This document shows, piece by piece, positions 42,855 to 55,799 of a stretch of DNA of 64,000 nucleotides (position 1 is the stretch's first letter; the number at the start of each line of letters is the position of its first letter). The DNA is from Flaccisagitta enflata. Taxonomy: Eukaryota > Chaetognatha > Sagittoidea > Aphragmophora. The translations under genes and the position numbers were made by a program. A model generated the notes under the pieces. It had not been told where the DNA came from, made no database searches, and saw only the letters and a list, made by a program, of their open reading frames with translations. The stretch lies in the NCBI GenBank assembly GCA_965153355.1, contig OZ231127.1, forward strand, positions 30,752,001-30,816,000, in the 5' to 3' direction.

Positions 42855-43075
42855 GTGACGGATTTTGTTAACACCCTGTTACGATCGCGTTACGCTGTGT
42901 ATCATAGTAGCTATCATAGTTTTCTTCATCTTCCGGTGGAATTTTTTTAACATGATGTGAAAGAGCATCAAGTTTTATGTCAGAATCCAAAATTTCAAGG
43001 CTTTTGCTTCAGCCGTTTCAGAGAAATGTAAATTCTTCTTCGCGGTGTTAGTAATGGTGTTAACAAATTCCGTCA
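42855..43075. mobile_element. Small terminal-inverted-repeat element, 221 bp
   Basis: The ends GTGACGGATTTTGTTAACAC and GTGTTAACAAATTCCGTCAC are inverted repeats of 20 bp with one mismatch. There is no coding capacity; a target duplication is not evident. Confidence 0.7.
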
Positions 43076-43195
43076 CTTTCTATTCAGATCCTCTGAAAAT
43101 GAAAAAAAAAACGCACGAGCCAATGCAATTTGAGTGATCCAATTTCCAAAATAGAAGGAAGAAGAAGGAATAAGAGAAGAAGGAGAAGAAGATAA

Positions 43196-43410
43196 AGAAG
43201 AAGAAGAAGAAGAAGAAGAAGAAGAAGAAGAAGAAGAAGAAGAAGAAGAAGAAGAAGAAGAAGGTGAAAATGAAGACAAATACAAGAATAATAACAAAGA
43301 CAACAACGAAATTGATGACAAAATAAGTCAAAGACGATGACGACGATGACGACGACGATGACAACGACGACGACGACGACGACGACGACAACGACGATGA
43401 TAATGATGAT
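43196..43410 (+). repeat. (GAA)n and (GAC)n arrays
   Basis: GAA run 43196-43263 and a GACGAC/GATGAC run at about 43334-43405. Confidence 0.95.
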
Positions 43411-43439
43411 GAAAAAGACAAGAAAAAAAAATAAATAAA

Positions 43440-43550
43440 ACAAGGCCGGATACACGGCAATCCAGTTGCGGAAAGTTGGGCAGGAGAAGAAAGAAGATAT
43501 CTGACGGACCGACCAACATGGCAAGGTGCAGGGTCGCGTGCTGGCAACTA
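43440..43550 (-). repeat. Family A structured repeat, short form
   Basis: On the plus strand it starts ACAAGGCCGGATACACGGC and has CAGTTGCGGAAAGTTGGGC, a GACCGACC patch and a decayed stem GGTCGCGTGCTGGCAACT. The stem has lost some pairing. Confidence 0.8.
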
Positions 43551-43617
43551 AAACGAGAGAACATGTGCATTTTATGGAGTAACCGGTGACGGGTTACACG
43601 GAAGGATATGATGGCCT

Positions 43618-43745
43618 CTCCGAAGAAAAAGAAGGTGAAGAAGAAGAAAAAGAAAAAGAAAAAGAAAAAGAAAAAGAAAAAGAAAAAGACGAAGAAAAAG
43701 ACGAAGAAGAAGAACAAGAAGAAGAACAAGAAAAAGAAGAAGCAG
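43618..43745 (+). repeat. (GAAAAA)n / (GAA)n purine array
   Basis: GAAAAA units then GAAGAACAA units; the Glu/Lys-rich frames are by-products. Confidence 0.9.
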
Positions 43746-43805
43746 GCCTGTTTATTGTTTATTGTTCCTGTGGAGAGGGGAAACAAGTCATCCAAGGATC
43801 GCACA

Positions 43806-44255
43806 TGGTCAGCGGTACCCGATGCCCTGGTTGGAGTTATTAGCTGAAGAAGTAGAGTGAGAGCAGGACAGCAGCCCCAAAGGGCCGATGCTCTGTAGGA
43901 CACAGGGATGAATTTCCGTATGTCCTGAGAAGGCATATATGAGGCCTTAGTAGCAATTTTTCGATGATATTCGATGGGAATTTTGCATTTTTTTTTTTCA
44001 ATTTCTGTTTTTCAATGGGAATTTTTCCTTTTTTTTATGTTTCATCATTTTTCCATGTTATTCGATGAGAAACATGTTTTTTTTTTGTAAATTTTACATG
44101 CTATTCAATGGGAAGTTTGCTGTTTGTCAATTTCTCATGTTATTCAATAGGAATTTGAGGCTTGAGAAGCCTTGGGGGGGATGTACGGATGTATATAACG
44201 GTTCTCCTCTGTGTCCTACATGACATCAGCCCTTTGGGGCCGCTGCCCAAAAAGG
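43806..44255 (-). repeat. Family B hairpin repeat with ATTC-CATTGAA tail array
   Basis: TGGTCAGCGGTACCCG, stem TGCCCTG (43823-43829) with CAGGACA (43864-43870, one mismatch), GCAGCCCCAAAGGGCC. TTCAATGGGAATTT units follow to 44155, and a partial second head (CCCTTTGGGGCCGCTGCCC) lies at 44230. Confidence 0.7.
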
Positions 44256-44274
44256 GAGAAAGGGAAGAAAAAAA

Positions 44275-44474
44275 AACCTTTGGCAGTAACAAATCATAAA
44301 ATATGATAAGTAAAACACAATTTAACACTATTAACACTTTGTTTTATTGCTTTATGGGGAAGAAAATCATAGATTTTGTAACATGACGCAATGTTTCACG
44401 GGGGAGAAAATCAAAGGCAGGGGGGAGGAGAAATAATCAAAGGTTATGAAACTTAATACACCCCTGAGAAAAAG
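44275..44474. mobile_element. Partial relative of the 17417 hAT-type element (empty-site copy)
   Basis: It matches 17550-17603 and 18176-18324 without the nested mariner-like element and ends AATACACCCCTG. The junction TTTAACACTATTAACAC is uninterrupted. Confidence 0.75.
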
Positions 44475-44499
44475 AATAAGAGGAAGAAAAGGAAAAAGA

Positions 44500-44625
44500 A
44501 AAAACAAGGCCGAATACATGCCGGATACCAGTTTCGGATGGGTGAGCAGGGGTGGAATTGCGCGTTGGAATGTACCAACAGACTGATGGACCAACAAACA
44601 GACAAATCCTCTCATTGAGTCACCA
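44500..44625 (-). repeat. Family A structured repeat, diverged
   Basis: AACAAGGCCGAATACATGCCGG, CAGTTTCGGATGGGTGAGCAGG, a CCAACAGACTGATGG tract and AATCCTCTCATTGAGTCACC; the stem is decayed. Confidence 0.6.
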
Positions 44626-44846
44626 GTCTTCGACTTAAGCGAAGGAAAAAAATAGGAAAATGATTAAGAAAGAATGAGGGGCCACAGTCGCGTGCTCCTT
44701 TTTATAAATAACAATAAGGCAGCTATCGCCTTCCAAAGAAAAGTCATAAATTGGAGCCTTCCTTTCAGTGCATGTTCTTCTGTGAGTGCATCTGATGCTG
44801 TCTGAGAGACTGCCTGTTTGTATGTGTATGTATGTATGTATGTGTT

Positions 44847-45532
<686 letters not shown>

Positions 45533-45925
45533 ACTTCTTCTTCTTCTTCTATTTCTTCTTCTTCTTTTATTTCTTCTTCTTCTCCTATTTCTTCTTCTTC
45601 TATTTCTTCTTCTTCTTCTTCTTCTTCTTCTTCTTCTTCTTCTTCTTCTTCTTCTTCTTCTTCTTCTTCTTCTTCCTCTTCATCTTCTTCTTCTTCTTCT
45701 TCTTCTTCTTCTCCTGCTCCTTCTTTGTCTTCTTCGTCTTCTTCATCCTCTTCCTCTTCCTCTTTCTTTTTCTTTTTCTTTTTCTTTTTCTTTTTCTTCT
45801 TTTTCTTTTTCCTCTTTTTCTTTTTCTTCTTTTTCTTTTTCTTTTTCTTCTTCTTCTATTTCTTCTTCTTCTCCTGCTTCTTCTTCTTCTTCTTGTGCTT
45901 TTTCTTCTTTTTCCTCTCCCTCTAA
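45533..45925 (+). repeat. (TTC)n / (TTTTTC)n array
   Basis: Pyrimidine array of nearly 400 bp. Confidence 0.95.
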
Positions 45926-45943
45926 TTGTACAACTCTTTTTTT

Positions 45944-46145
45944 AGTTGCGTCCCACACAAGCGACGTAACTCCATACTGCGCTCTGTCGGTCTGTCTGTC
46001 GGTAAATCAGCTCGTCGGTATGTCCATCACACTTAGCTTTTTATTTTACCTTTTTCATCTTTATCTTTAATGCTCCTGCCCAAATGATCAAGTGACCTCA
46101 AATACAGCCCCTACTCGCCGGCACGCAACTGGGGTAGCCTTGTAG
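45944..46145 (+). repeat. Family A structured repeat, rearranged stem
   Basis: AGTTGCGTC pairs with GACGTAACT (nine positions, one G-T) around a 10-nt loop, then CCATACTGCGCTCTGTCGGT, CACACTTAGC, CAAATGATCAAGTGACCTCA, GCCCCTACTCGCC and GGGTAGCCTTGTA. Confidence 0.75.
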
Positions 46146-46364
46146 TGCAGTTCTACTCGGCTCCCTCATTCATGGTATTCTTCTTCTTTTAGAATCACCT
46201 TGTTCTTCTTCTTGGTTTTCTTTTGTTTTTTATAGTTCTTGATCTTGCTCTTGTTCTTGTTCTTGTTTATCCTCTTCCTCTCCTTATTCTTCTTCTTTGT
46301 CATTTATATTCGACGGCATCTACCATTCCATTCCAAATTCAGTCTTCTTCGTCTTTTTATTTTT

Positions 46365-46490
46365 CTTCTTCTTCTTCTTCTTCTTCTTCTTCTTCTTCTT
46401 CTTCTTCTTCTTCTTCTTCTTCTTCTTCTTCTTCTTCTTCTTCTTCTTCTTCTTCATCTTCTTCTTCTTCTTTCTCTTCTTCTTCCTCTT
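46365..46490 (+). repeat. (TTC)n microsatellite
   Basis: TTC run of about 40 units. Confidence 0.95.
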
Positions 46491-46984
46491 CACTAATTCC
46501 GTCCGCCTCTCACATGTCTCGTAGCTCTGTCCATCTCTTTCCCTATCTTTTTTCTCAAATTTCGGTTATTTTTGTCACAAAACTGATGATATGAAGTCAT
46601 GCAGAGATTAGGGAATTACGCTTATACGACACACCGCTAAGGTTAACGAAGGTTTTTTACTTAATAAAAATTCAAAGGGCTTTCCAATGATGTAATGTTC
46701 AATGCTTATAATAGAATTCTCAAATTCACATGTTTTGGAGGGTGCCTTCCGAAAGACCATGAAAATGGTCTTTTACACGAGCTTTTTTACATCTAGCGTA
46801 AAGAGAAAGACCAAAGTAGTCAATGGCAAAACCACATTTTGTATACTTGAGCATATCCCATGAAGGCAACCTCAGCGGGTGTATCGATGATTACATAATT
46901 TACCCCCAAGGGCTCTCCATTGTTTTCTCGTCTCAATTGAGTTTGAAGACAGAAAAGGAGGAAGATTCTCCTCTGACACGCCTT

Positions 46985-47258
46985 TGGCAAAGGAGGCAAG
47001 ACTCAGGAAAGACTCAGGAAAAGGAGGCAAGACTCAGGCAAAGGATGCAAGACACAGGCAAGGAGGCAAGATTCAGGCAAAGGAGGCAAGACTCAGGCAA
47101 AGGAGGCAAGACTAAGGCAAAGGAGGCAAGACTCTGGCAAAGGAGGCAAGACTCAGGCAAAGGAGACAAGACTCAGGCAAAGGAGGCAAGACTCAGGCAA
47201 AGGAGGCAAGACTCAGGCAAAGGAGGCAAGACTCAGGCAATGGAGGCAAAACTCGAAG
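46985..47258 (+). repeat. 20-nt minisatellite
   Basis: About 13 units of GGCAAAGGAGGCAAGACTCA. An open frame from 46823 to 47380 runs through it (unit of 20 residues per three repeats). I do not call it a gene: no domain, no splice support. Confidence 0.9.
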
Positions 47259-48437
47259 ACTCTTCATATAGAAACGGGCAAACATTCAGATCACGTCCGC
47301 GGCGATCCCGTGTCATTAAAATCCACTTTAATGCTGTGGTCTTAGCTACGGACAAAGATGAACCCTCATCCAACGCTTGACTTTGACAATCTGTGGAGAT
47401 GGTGGATCTGTTCACTCTGAGTCCTTTTTAAGGCGCAAGCGCATGACATTGTTCATATCGGGGTCAGCTACTCATCACCCACTTTGCTCTATCGACCGCA
47501 ATTTTCTGTCTGGGGCTCTGGGCGGCTTCCGACCCTCCAAAGATTTAAGCAAACTATATGACTGAATGAAAGCTGAATGAAAGCTGAATGAAAGCTAGAT
47601 GAAAAAATTTACGGTCCAATTTGGCAATTTGGTACAGATAAATATCTAATACTTTACTATACTGCACTGTACTGTACTGTTCTGCAGGGTTCTTGCAATC
47701 TAGTTTCTTCAAGGCGGCATCGAAAGTATTGGAGCGAAGTGATATAAAAGAAGCGCTGAGTGGAAACAACCTACGGAAACTGCAAACCAACTCTGACAAG
47801 CTAAGCCCTTGGCTACATAACCATATTATTACCATCATAAAATTCAGAAATGCCCATAATCTCCGAGCTTAGTCAAAAATCCCCTTTAACTTTCAAGAGA
47901 CTGGAGATACAATCTGCTTATATCTAACCTTTGCAGATATCTCAAAACGTTGCTAGATATTGCTCATTCGTGTATGAATTAATCCCACGGCCCCTCCATT
48001 CCTCCCTCCATGGTATTAAACATCAACGATACGTTATAAAATGGGCGTCCATATTTTCATTATAGGCGAACCATTCCTTCAACTTTTTCTCTTTTTTCGT
48101 AATCGACCACATAGATTTTTCTTCGTTTATTCATAAATGAGGTATATTTTGGCAAATGATCTTACTAACGGGAAGTAATTTGAATTCCACAGGTGTACAT
48201 GTACTATAAGAAGTGGCTGTTTAATCTCTTCGACTATTTCGTTTGTCATCTTTTCTTTTACTACCATGAAATGTATTTCAGCTCCTTTGCAAGTTTTTTA
48301 TTACCGACTTTCTCGTAAAGCTTTCAGTTCAAATCGATTTTCTGCACCAAATATGGTCAATTCCTTCCTCAATACTTTCGTAAGATGAACACGGTTTTGG
48401 AGTAAAAAGGCATTGAAACTTCCCTTAGTCTGCTTGT

Positions 48438-48439
<2 letters not shown>
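47259..48439. other. Spacer with a short 13-nt tandem repeat
   Basis: TGAATGAAAGC units occur at 47563-47600. Open frames at 47300-47840 show no recognisable domain. Confidence 0.4.
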
Positions 48440-48558
<119 letters not shown>

Positions 48559-48664
48559 TTCGAAACGGCTCTCTGGATCTCTTTATCACAGGCAAGGATC
48601 TTTTTAATCTTCATACTTTTTATAGTTTGACGTTTCTGGTCGTAGCTGAGCTCAACCGCGCAGT

Positions 48665-49250
48665 TGGTTAGAATCGAAATGTCCTTTCCGCTCTACTGTT
48701 AGTTGGAATAGAAATGTCCTTTCCGTTCTACAGTTAGTTGGAATAGAAATGTCCTTTCCGCTCTACTGTTAGTTGGAATAGAAATGTCCTTTCCATTCTA
48801 CAGTTAGTTGGAATAGAAATGTCCTTTCCGTTCTACAGTTAGTTGGAATAGAAATGTCCTTTCCGTTCTACTGTTAGTTGGAATAGATATGTCCTCGTTG
48901 TTCTACTGTTAGTTGGAATAGAAATGTCCTCGTTGTTCTACTGTTAGTTGGAAAAGAAATTTCCTTTCGGTTCTACTGTTAGTTGGAATAGATATGTCCT
49001 TGTTGTTGTACTGTTAGTTGGAATAGAATTGTCCTCGTTGTTCTACTGTTAGTTGGAATAGAGATGTCCTCGTTGTTCTACTGTTAATTGTTTTCTAATG
49101 TTGGTTGGAAATGTACTACTGTTGATTGGTATAGTACTGTCCTTGTCATTCTACAATTGGTTGAAATAAAAATGTCTTTCTTGTTCAGATGTTGGTTGGA
49201 ACAGAAATATCGTTTGTTGTCAAACTGGGTGTAATATAGAGATGCTCCTT
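48665..49250 (+). repeat. 35-nt minisatellite
   Basis: At least 12 units of AGTTGGAATAGAAATGTCCT plus TTCCGTTCTACTGTT up to about 49090, decaying to 49250. The units fall into two types, ending TTTCCG or CGTTGT, arranged in blocks. Confidence 0.92.
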
Positions 49251-49313
49251 GTTCCGCTTTTGGTAATAGTATTGAGGACAGCGTTGGAAACAAGTTGTTC
49301 ATTGAACAAAGTT

Positions 49314-49440
49314 CAACAAGGCCGCACACACGGCCATCCCAATCGTATGTACATGTGGGTTGGCAAAAATTAAAAAATTGAAATGTGACCGACCAACCGA
49401 CCAACGGATGGACACAGCGGGGTGTATAGTCGTGTAGCAC
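49314..49440 (-). repeat. Family A structured repeat, diverged
   Basis: ACAAGGCCGCACACACGGCC, a GACCGACCAACCGACC tract, ACACAGCGGGGTGTATAG and TCGTGTAGCACG (4-bp stem). Confidence 0.65.
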
Positions 49441-49690
49441 GCAAAGTAAAAATCTTTCCCCTGATTCTGACGCTTGCAGTTATACCGCAGCAGTAATGCC
49501 CCCATTGAAAATACAATTTATGATGAATAGTAAACGCATTTTGGATTTTTTGTTGTAGCCACTTTTAATTCTAGTCAAAGATTATGACTTCTCCCGTTTT
49601 TCCGATACTTATGGTCCAATTAAAACTGATGAGGAACTGACCAACAAACCTATGAACATAGTAGGAACGATCTCTCTCTGTCTCTCTTTC

Positions 49691-49876
<186 letters not shown>

Positions 49877-50030
49877 TGACTCATCACTCTTGTACAACTA
49901 CAAGAAGCCATAAAAGCTTTCGGAAATTCTGCTGGAAATTCAGTGGGAGAAAACAAGTCGCCGCGGGAAAAATTCACTTGTGATCTTTTTTCCATCTCCG
50001 TTTAGCTCCAATACTTTTTTTTATCTATTA

Positions 50031-50510
<480 letters not shown>

Positions 50511-50616
50511 GAAATAAGAGGAGAAAGAGAATAAGAAATAGGAAAAAAAAGATATCGTCTTGAGATTTCCCACGAGAATCTTCCACACTCGTTTTTCTCC
50601 ATTGTGAAATGGTAGA

Positions 50617-51066
<450 letters not shown>

Positions 51067-51129
51067 GTCCTCGTCGTCATCGCCGCCTTTATTGTCTTTG
51101 ACGTTGTTGGTGATATTGATATTACTAAG

Positions 51130-51240
<111 letters not shown>

Positions 51241-51325
51241 ATTTCGCCCCTGTTGGTGTATCAATTATCCTTCATGGTTTCGCATGGATTATTTCTTCCG
51301 TCTGTAAGCCTCCTTTACATATGTA

Positions 51326-51743
51326 CTACTCGACTCATAAAAAAAGCCGCACTTTTAAATGGCAAATTGTCATACTGAATTTCAAAATAATTAACTAAAA
51401 TCTTAGATGGTTGGCAAGCTCTTGAAAAGATCTTTCATTTGGTTCCAATTTGGAAATTTTAGCTTTATTCATTTAGAAATGGCATAAGAATGAGTAAAAA
51501 CATTGTCATTTTCAGGTTGCAATCCTATTGAAAAATGAGCATTTTTACAAATTAGAAGATAACTTTGACAAGCTCTAGCTCCTAAACCGTTTGAGATACA
51601 GATTTGGGATTGGTCTAGAATGAAAGAAAATTTGAAAATCTTTCAAATCATTTCAGCAAAAAACGTTCAAATCATTTTTTTTTTCTTATTCTTTAACTCA
51701 AAATAGGGTGCGGTTTTTTTTTTTTTTTTTTTGAGTCGAGTAG
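51326..51743. mobile_element. Tc1/mariner-like terminal-inverted-repeat element, 418 bp
   Basis: The ends CTACTCGACTCATAAAAAAA and TTTTTTTTTGAGTCGAGTAG are inverted, with GCCGCAC/GTGCGG just inside, and TA flanks both sides (51324-51325, 51744-51745). The interior carries the unit also found at 8-330. No transposase. Confidence 0.82.
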
Positions 51744-51751
51744 TATTTAAA

Positions 51752-51950
51752 ACAAGGCCGTATACACGGGCAATAAGTTGTCGCTGGCGGGTGGGCAGGG
51801 GTAATAAGGAGCAGGGCGGGGGCAATTATGAGGCTGGGCATGGGCCGTAATGTTCAGAAATCATGATTTCAGCCGATTTTGCCTCATCCAAATTTTCCGG
51901 TCACCTAGGGACGGACACAGCCTCTTATAGAGTCGCTTACCCAGCGACTA
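51752..51950 (-). repeat. Family A structured repeat with compensated stem
   Basis: ACAAGGCCGTATACACGGGC, GGCGGGTGGGCAGGGG, ACGGACACAGCCTCTTATAG and AGTCGCTTACCCAGCGACT at 51931-51949, followed by AAAAA. The seventh base pair is changed on both arms. Confidence 0.8.
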
Positions 51951-52910
51951 AAAATATGCCAGTCCTCCAAAAATACGTTGGTCCATCGCAGTCTTTTTTC
52001 TCACGTGACTGTGTAACAGCTCCTGTTAAAGTAGACCCTTTATCTTCGTATCTGTCCACACTATGCTTCATCTCCTCCCCCCCCCCCTCCCCTTTTCCGC
52101 TCCAACTTCTTTGAGCACTTATCCTACTCCTCCGATGTCTAAGTTGATGCTTTCCGCTGGTTCGTGTAAACACTTCCTCCCGGGTCTCAGCGAGATCCCA
52201 ATTCCACGCTTACCAGGATACCAAGCTTTTAGCTCCTCTTCCTCTTTTTTTTCTCAAATTTTTATCAATTTTTTTTTCAATTCTTTTCTTGTATTGTTTG
52301 TACCACTCTCTTGGCTAAGTTATTCTTCCTGTTTTTTTGTTTGTTTGTCGTATTATCATATCTTGGCGGGAAGAAAAGCGACAGATGCTAAAACTAGCAT
52401 CAACTTTGGATGATAGCTGCTCCTAAATGAATAAAGCTACAGAGTCATTTTAATGATTTGGAACGGACCTCTAAAATGTGACCAATCTGTCGTCTGAAGC
52501 TTAATTTGTTTGAGAGCAGTACTCCTCAAATGTTGATAATACTTTTAGCAACCGTCGCGTTTCTTTTCGCCAAGATAGAATTACTTTTCTTTTTGTTTCT
52601 TTGTTTCTTTCTCTTTTTCTTGCTTCCTTCTTTCTTCTTTTCTTTTATTTTTTCTCTCTTCCTCGCCTTCTTCCTTTCTTTTTTTCTGTCTTTCTCTCCA
52701 TCTTTCTCTCTTTCTTTCTTTCTTTCTCTTTCTTTTATTTCTTATCTCACTGTCACTCATTTTATCCCTTCATCAGTGTCCTCTCTTTGTCTTTCTTTTC
52801 TTTTGTTTCTTGCTTTTGTTTCCAGGGACCAGTCATTTACTTTCTGTCTTTATGGGGCACCGGCTCCCTAAATCTGCCTAAATCACCTACACCAAGATAA
52901 GCACTGTTTG
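51951..52910. other. Pyrimidine-rich spacer
   Basis: Loose TTTCTTTC tracts lie at 52580-52740. No gene is seen. Confidence 0.4.
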
Positions 52911-52911
52911 T

Positions 52912-53103
52912 AGGTGATTTAGGCTGATGAAATAGATTTCTTCAAGTGGCCAAAATAAAAACTTTGTGTTGGTAATCAAGGTAGATTTAGGGGGTCAGTG
53001 ACAGGCCGGTGAAATAAACTTTGTGGAGTGGCCAAAGTGGGCACTGTGATTTAGGTGGATTTAGGGGGTCGGTGATAGGCTGGTGAAACAAACTTCATCA
53101 AGT
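52912..53103 (+). repeat. ~83-bp tandem repeat, about three units
   Basis: GGCTGATGAAATAGA, GGCCGGTGAAATAAA and GGCTGGTGAAACAAA recur at about 83-bp spacing, with ATTTAGG and AGTGGCCAAA between them. Confidence 0.75.
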
Positions 53104-54075
53104 GTTGGAGGGGACAAACGTTCGTAGACAACAGCAGGATCTGCAACGTATATCATTTTCATTGATTTGAGCTCTTTATTTCATACATGGCCCAATGACA
53201 CGACATCATTGTATTTTGTCATCTTAGTTTCCACTGTCCTGCAGCTGCAGAATCGGGGCACTGCTGGCCATGTTTGCCCGCACGACTGCAATGCTATTTC
53301 CTCTCACTCATTTTCCGTTGCCATTCTTTCGCTCTCTTTTTCTTGTGTTCATTCTGTTTACTCTTTCTTCCGCCTTTTCTTTTTCTTTGCGCTGTCATTT
53401 GTTTGTTTTATTTTGGGTGCCGATCTGCCCGCCTCGTCTCCCTCCCTAGCAACGGCCCAGCCGCCCGCCCAGCCCGCCCCCCTCCCCAGCCCACCCGCCC
53501 AGCCAACTGTCTCACCACCCACTCCTCTTTCAACCTCTGTCCTTACTGCAAAGCGCTCGTTCCCCTTCGTCGCCTCCGCTTCGTTTGTTCTTTGTCTCTC
53601 TCACCGGCTCCATGTCTTTCTCTCGCTTTCTCTCCTCCTCCATCTTCAACTTCTTAATCTCTCTGTCTCAGCCTCTGTCTTCCTGGCTCCGTGTCTCGAT
53701 CTGTCTGTAGTATTCCTTCACTTAACCTTTTCTCTTCTTTTGTAGCCTTGTCACACTTTAAACATGCTTTCTTTTGATTAACAATTCGTACTTGTGGTGG
53801 ACTCGGTATCTGTCTACATTTTTATCACTGTTTTTCTATTTGATTCTGCCCTGAATGAACGTACCGTCTGCTATTGTCACAATTCTTTGTCCCGTTGGTG
53901 TGTCTAACCGTCCGTTAGTCCTCCATACTCTCCATCTATATGATTTACAGTGTTTGAGGACCATATAGGGTCCCTGTATCAATATACCTGCCCAATCCAA
54001 CACTCATCATCGGGTATTCATTTACTTCCAGGCACTGCCTTCTTTTCAAGTATTTTTTTATGCGGGTAATAAGAT
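53104..54075. other. Spacer
   Basis: C-rich CCGCCCGCCCAGCC patch at 53450-53515. The 192-codon frame here is low-complexity Leu/Ser/Pro and is not called. Confidence 0.4.
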
Positions 54076-54077
54076 AG

Positions 54078-54180
54078 AGTAAGGGTTAGGATTAGGGTTG
54101 GGTATAGGGTTGGGGATGGAAATAGGGTTAGCGCTAGGGTTAGAGTTAGGGCTAAGGCTTGAGCTGGAGTTGGGTTGTTT
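54078..54180 (+). repeat. Degenerate telomere-like TTAGGG patch
   Basis: AGGGTTAGGATTAGGGTTGG, ATAGGGTT, AATAGGGTTAGCGC and TAGGGTTAGAGTTAGGGC: about ten TAGGGT-like units with errors in 100 bp. Confidence 0.7.
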
Positions 54181-54366
54181 TTTTTTTAATTTCAGCAAGA
54201 GTTTGCTAAAATTTAAACTTTTACCATGCGGGCAAAAGCGCGCGTTGTTGTAAGAAGTTTTCAATCGCCAATGTTGTTGGATTTCCATTCGTCTGCTTCG
54301 ACTCTGTTGAACCACTGTCTGCCGTTTCACTCTTTCTAGTTCTGTCTGTCTATCTGTTTGTCTGTT

Positions 54367-54607
<241 letters not shown>

Positions 54608-54689
54608 CACAGATGCTTTGCGAGTTTTCTTGTTGTTATTGATGTTCTATTTCCTCAATTTCCCGGTCTCTTTTGATTCTGTTTCTTCT

Positions 54690-54867
54690 TCTTTTCCTTT
54701 TTCCTTTTCCTTTTCCTTTTCCTTTTCCTTTTCCTTTTCCTTTTCCTTTTCCTTTTCCTTTTCCCTTTCTTTTTCTTTTTCCTTTTCTTTTTCTTTTTTA
54801 TCTTCTCCATCTTTTTCTCCTTCTCCTTCTTCTTCTCCTTCTTCCTCTTCTTCTCCTTCTTCTTCTC

Positions 54868-54898
<31 letters not shown>

Positions 54899-54941
54899 TT
54901 CTTCTTCTTCTTCTTCTTCTTCTTCTTCTTCTTCTTCTTCT

Positions 54942-54988
<47 letters not shown>

Positions 54989-55030
54989 TTCTTCTTCTTC
55001 TTCTTCTTCTTCTTCTTCTTCTTCTCCTTT
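54690..55030 (+). repeat. (CCTTTT)n then (TTC)n array
   Basis: CCTTTT units to about 54790, then TTC with CCTCTTC breaks. Confidence 0.95.
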
Positions 55031-55079
55031 CTTTATTCTTCTTCTTCCTCTAATTCTTCTTTTTTGGTCATCTCCTGCT

Positions 55080-55200
55080 TTTTGGGCAGCGGCCCCAAAG
55101 GGATCGATGACCTATGGTGTCACATATGGGTAATTTTCTCCTTTTTGGGCAGCGACCCCGAAGGGGCCGATGACCTATGCTTTCACATATGCAGAAATTT
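55080..55200 (-). repeat. Two tandem partial family B heads
   Basis: TTTTTGGGCAGCGGCCCC...GATGACCTATG occurs twice, about 60 bp apart, each followed by a TCACATATG segment and TTTCTCC. Confidence 0.75.
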
Positions 55201-55224
55201 CTCCTCCTTCTTCGTACCCCCCCC

Positions 55225-55660
55225 TTGAAGCCCAAATCCTAGCCTCAAGGCCCAAATCCCAGCCTCGAGGCTCAAATCCCAGCCTCAAGAATCAAATCCC
55301 AGCCTCGAGGCTCAAATCCCAGCCTTAAGGCTCAAATCCCAGCCTCGAGGCTCAAATCCCAGCCTCGAAAATCAAATTCGAGCCACAAGGCTCAAATTCT
55401 AGTCTCGAGGCCCAAATCCTAGTCTCGAGGCTCAAATCCAAGTCCCAAGGCTTAAATTCCAGCCTCAAAGCTCAAATCCCAGCCTCAAAGCTCAAATCCC
55501 AGCCTCAAAGCTCAAATCCCAGCATTGACGTTCAAATCCCAGCCTCCAAGTTCAAATCCCAGCCTCCAGGCTCAAATCTCAGCCTCCGTGCCCTAGTCCC
55601 AGCCTCCAGGCCCTAATCCAAGCCTCTAGGCCCTAATCCTAGCCTTGAGGCACAAATTAA
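55225..55660 (+). repeat. 20-nt minisatellite CTCAAATCCCAGCCTCGAGG
   Basis: About 21 units with point changes, bounded by family B heads facing opposite ways at 55080 and 55665. Confidence 0.92.
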
Positions 55661-55664
55661 ATCA

Positions 55665-55785
55665 GCATAGGTCATCGGTCCCTTCGGGGCCGCTGCCCCA
55701 CTTACCACCTCACACCCACATACACTCACATGGGGGCAACGGGTACCGCTGACCATCTAACGCTTTTGCAACTATTCCTTTTCTC
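55665..55785 (+). repeat. Family B hairpin repeat, GGGGCA-type stem
   Basis: AGGTCATCGGTCCCTTCGGG, stem TGCCCC (55694-55699) with GGGGCA (55733-55738), ACGGGTACCGCTGACCATCT, AACGCTTTTGCAACT. Confidence 0.82.
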
Positions 55786-55799
55786 CTCCTTCTTATTCT

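Noticed and set aside
46823-47380. 185-codon frame with a 20-residue repeat
   Set aside because: The repeat comes from a 20-nt minisatellite; the non-repeat ends show no domain and no splice or promoter evidence.
48640-48680. tRNA A-box-like sequence (CGCGCAGTTGGTTAGA)
   Set aside because: No B box or cloverleaf follows; the sequence runs straight into the 35-nt minisatellite.
53167-53745. 192-codon Leu/Ser/Pro-rich frame
   Set aside because: Low-complexity pyrimidine-rich DNA gives such frames by chance; no conserved motif or signal was found.
55225-55660. Possible CRISPR-like regular repeat
   Set aside because: The units are directly tandem with no unique spacers, and the rest of the window is eukaryotic.
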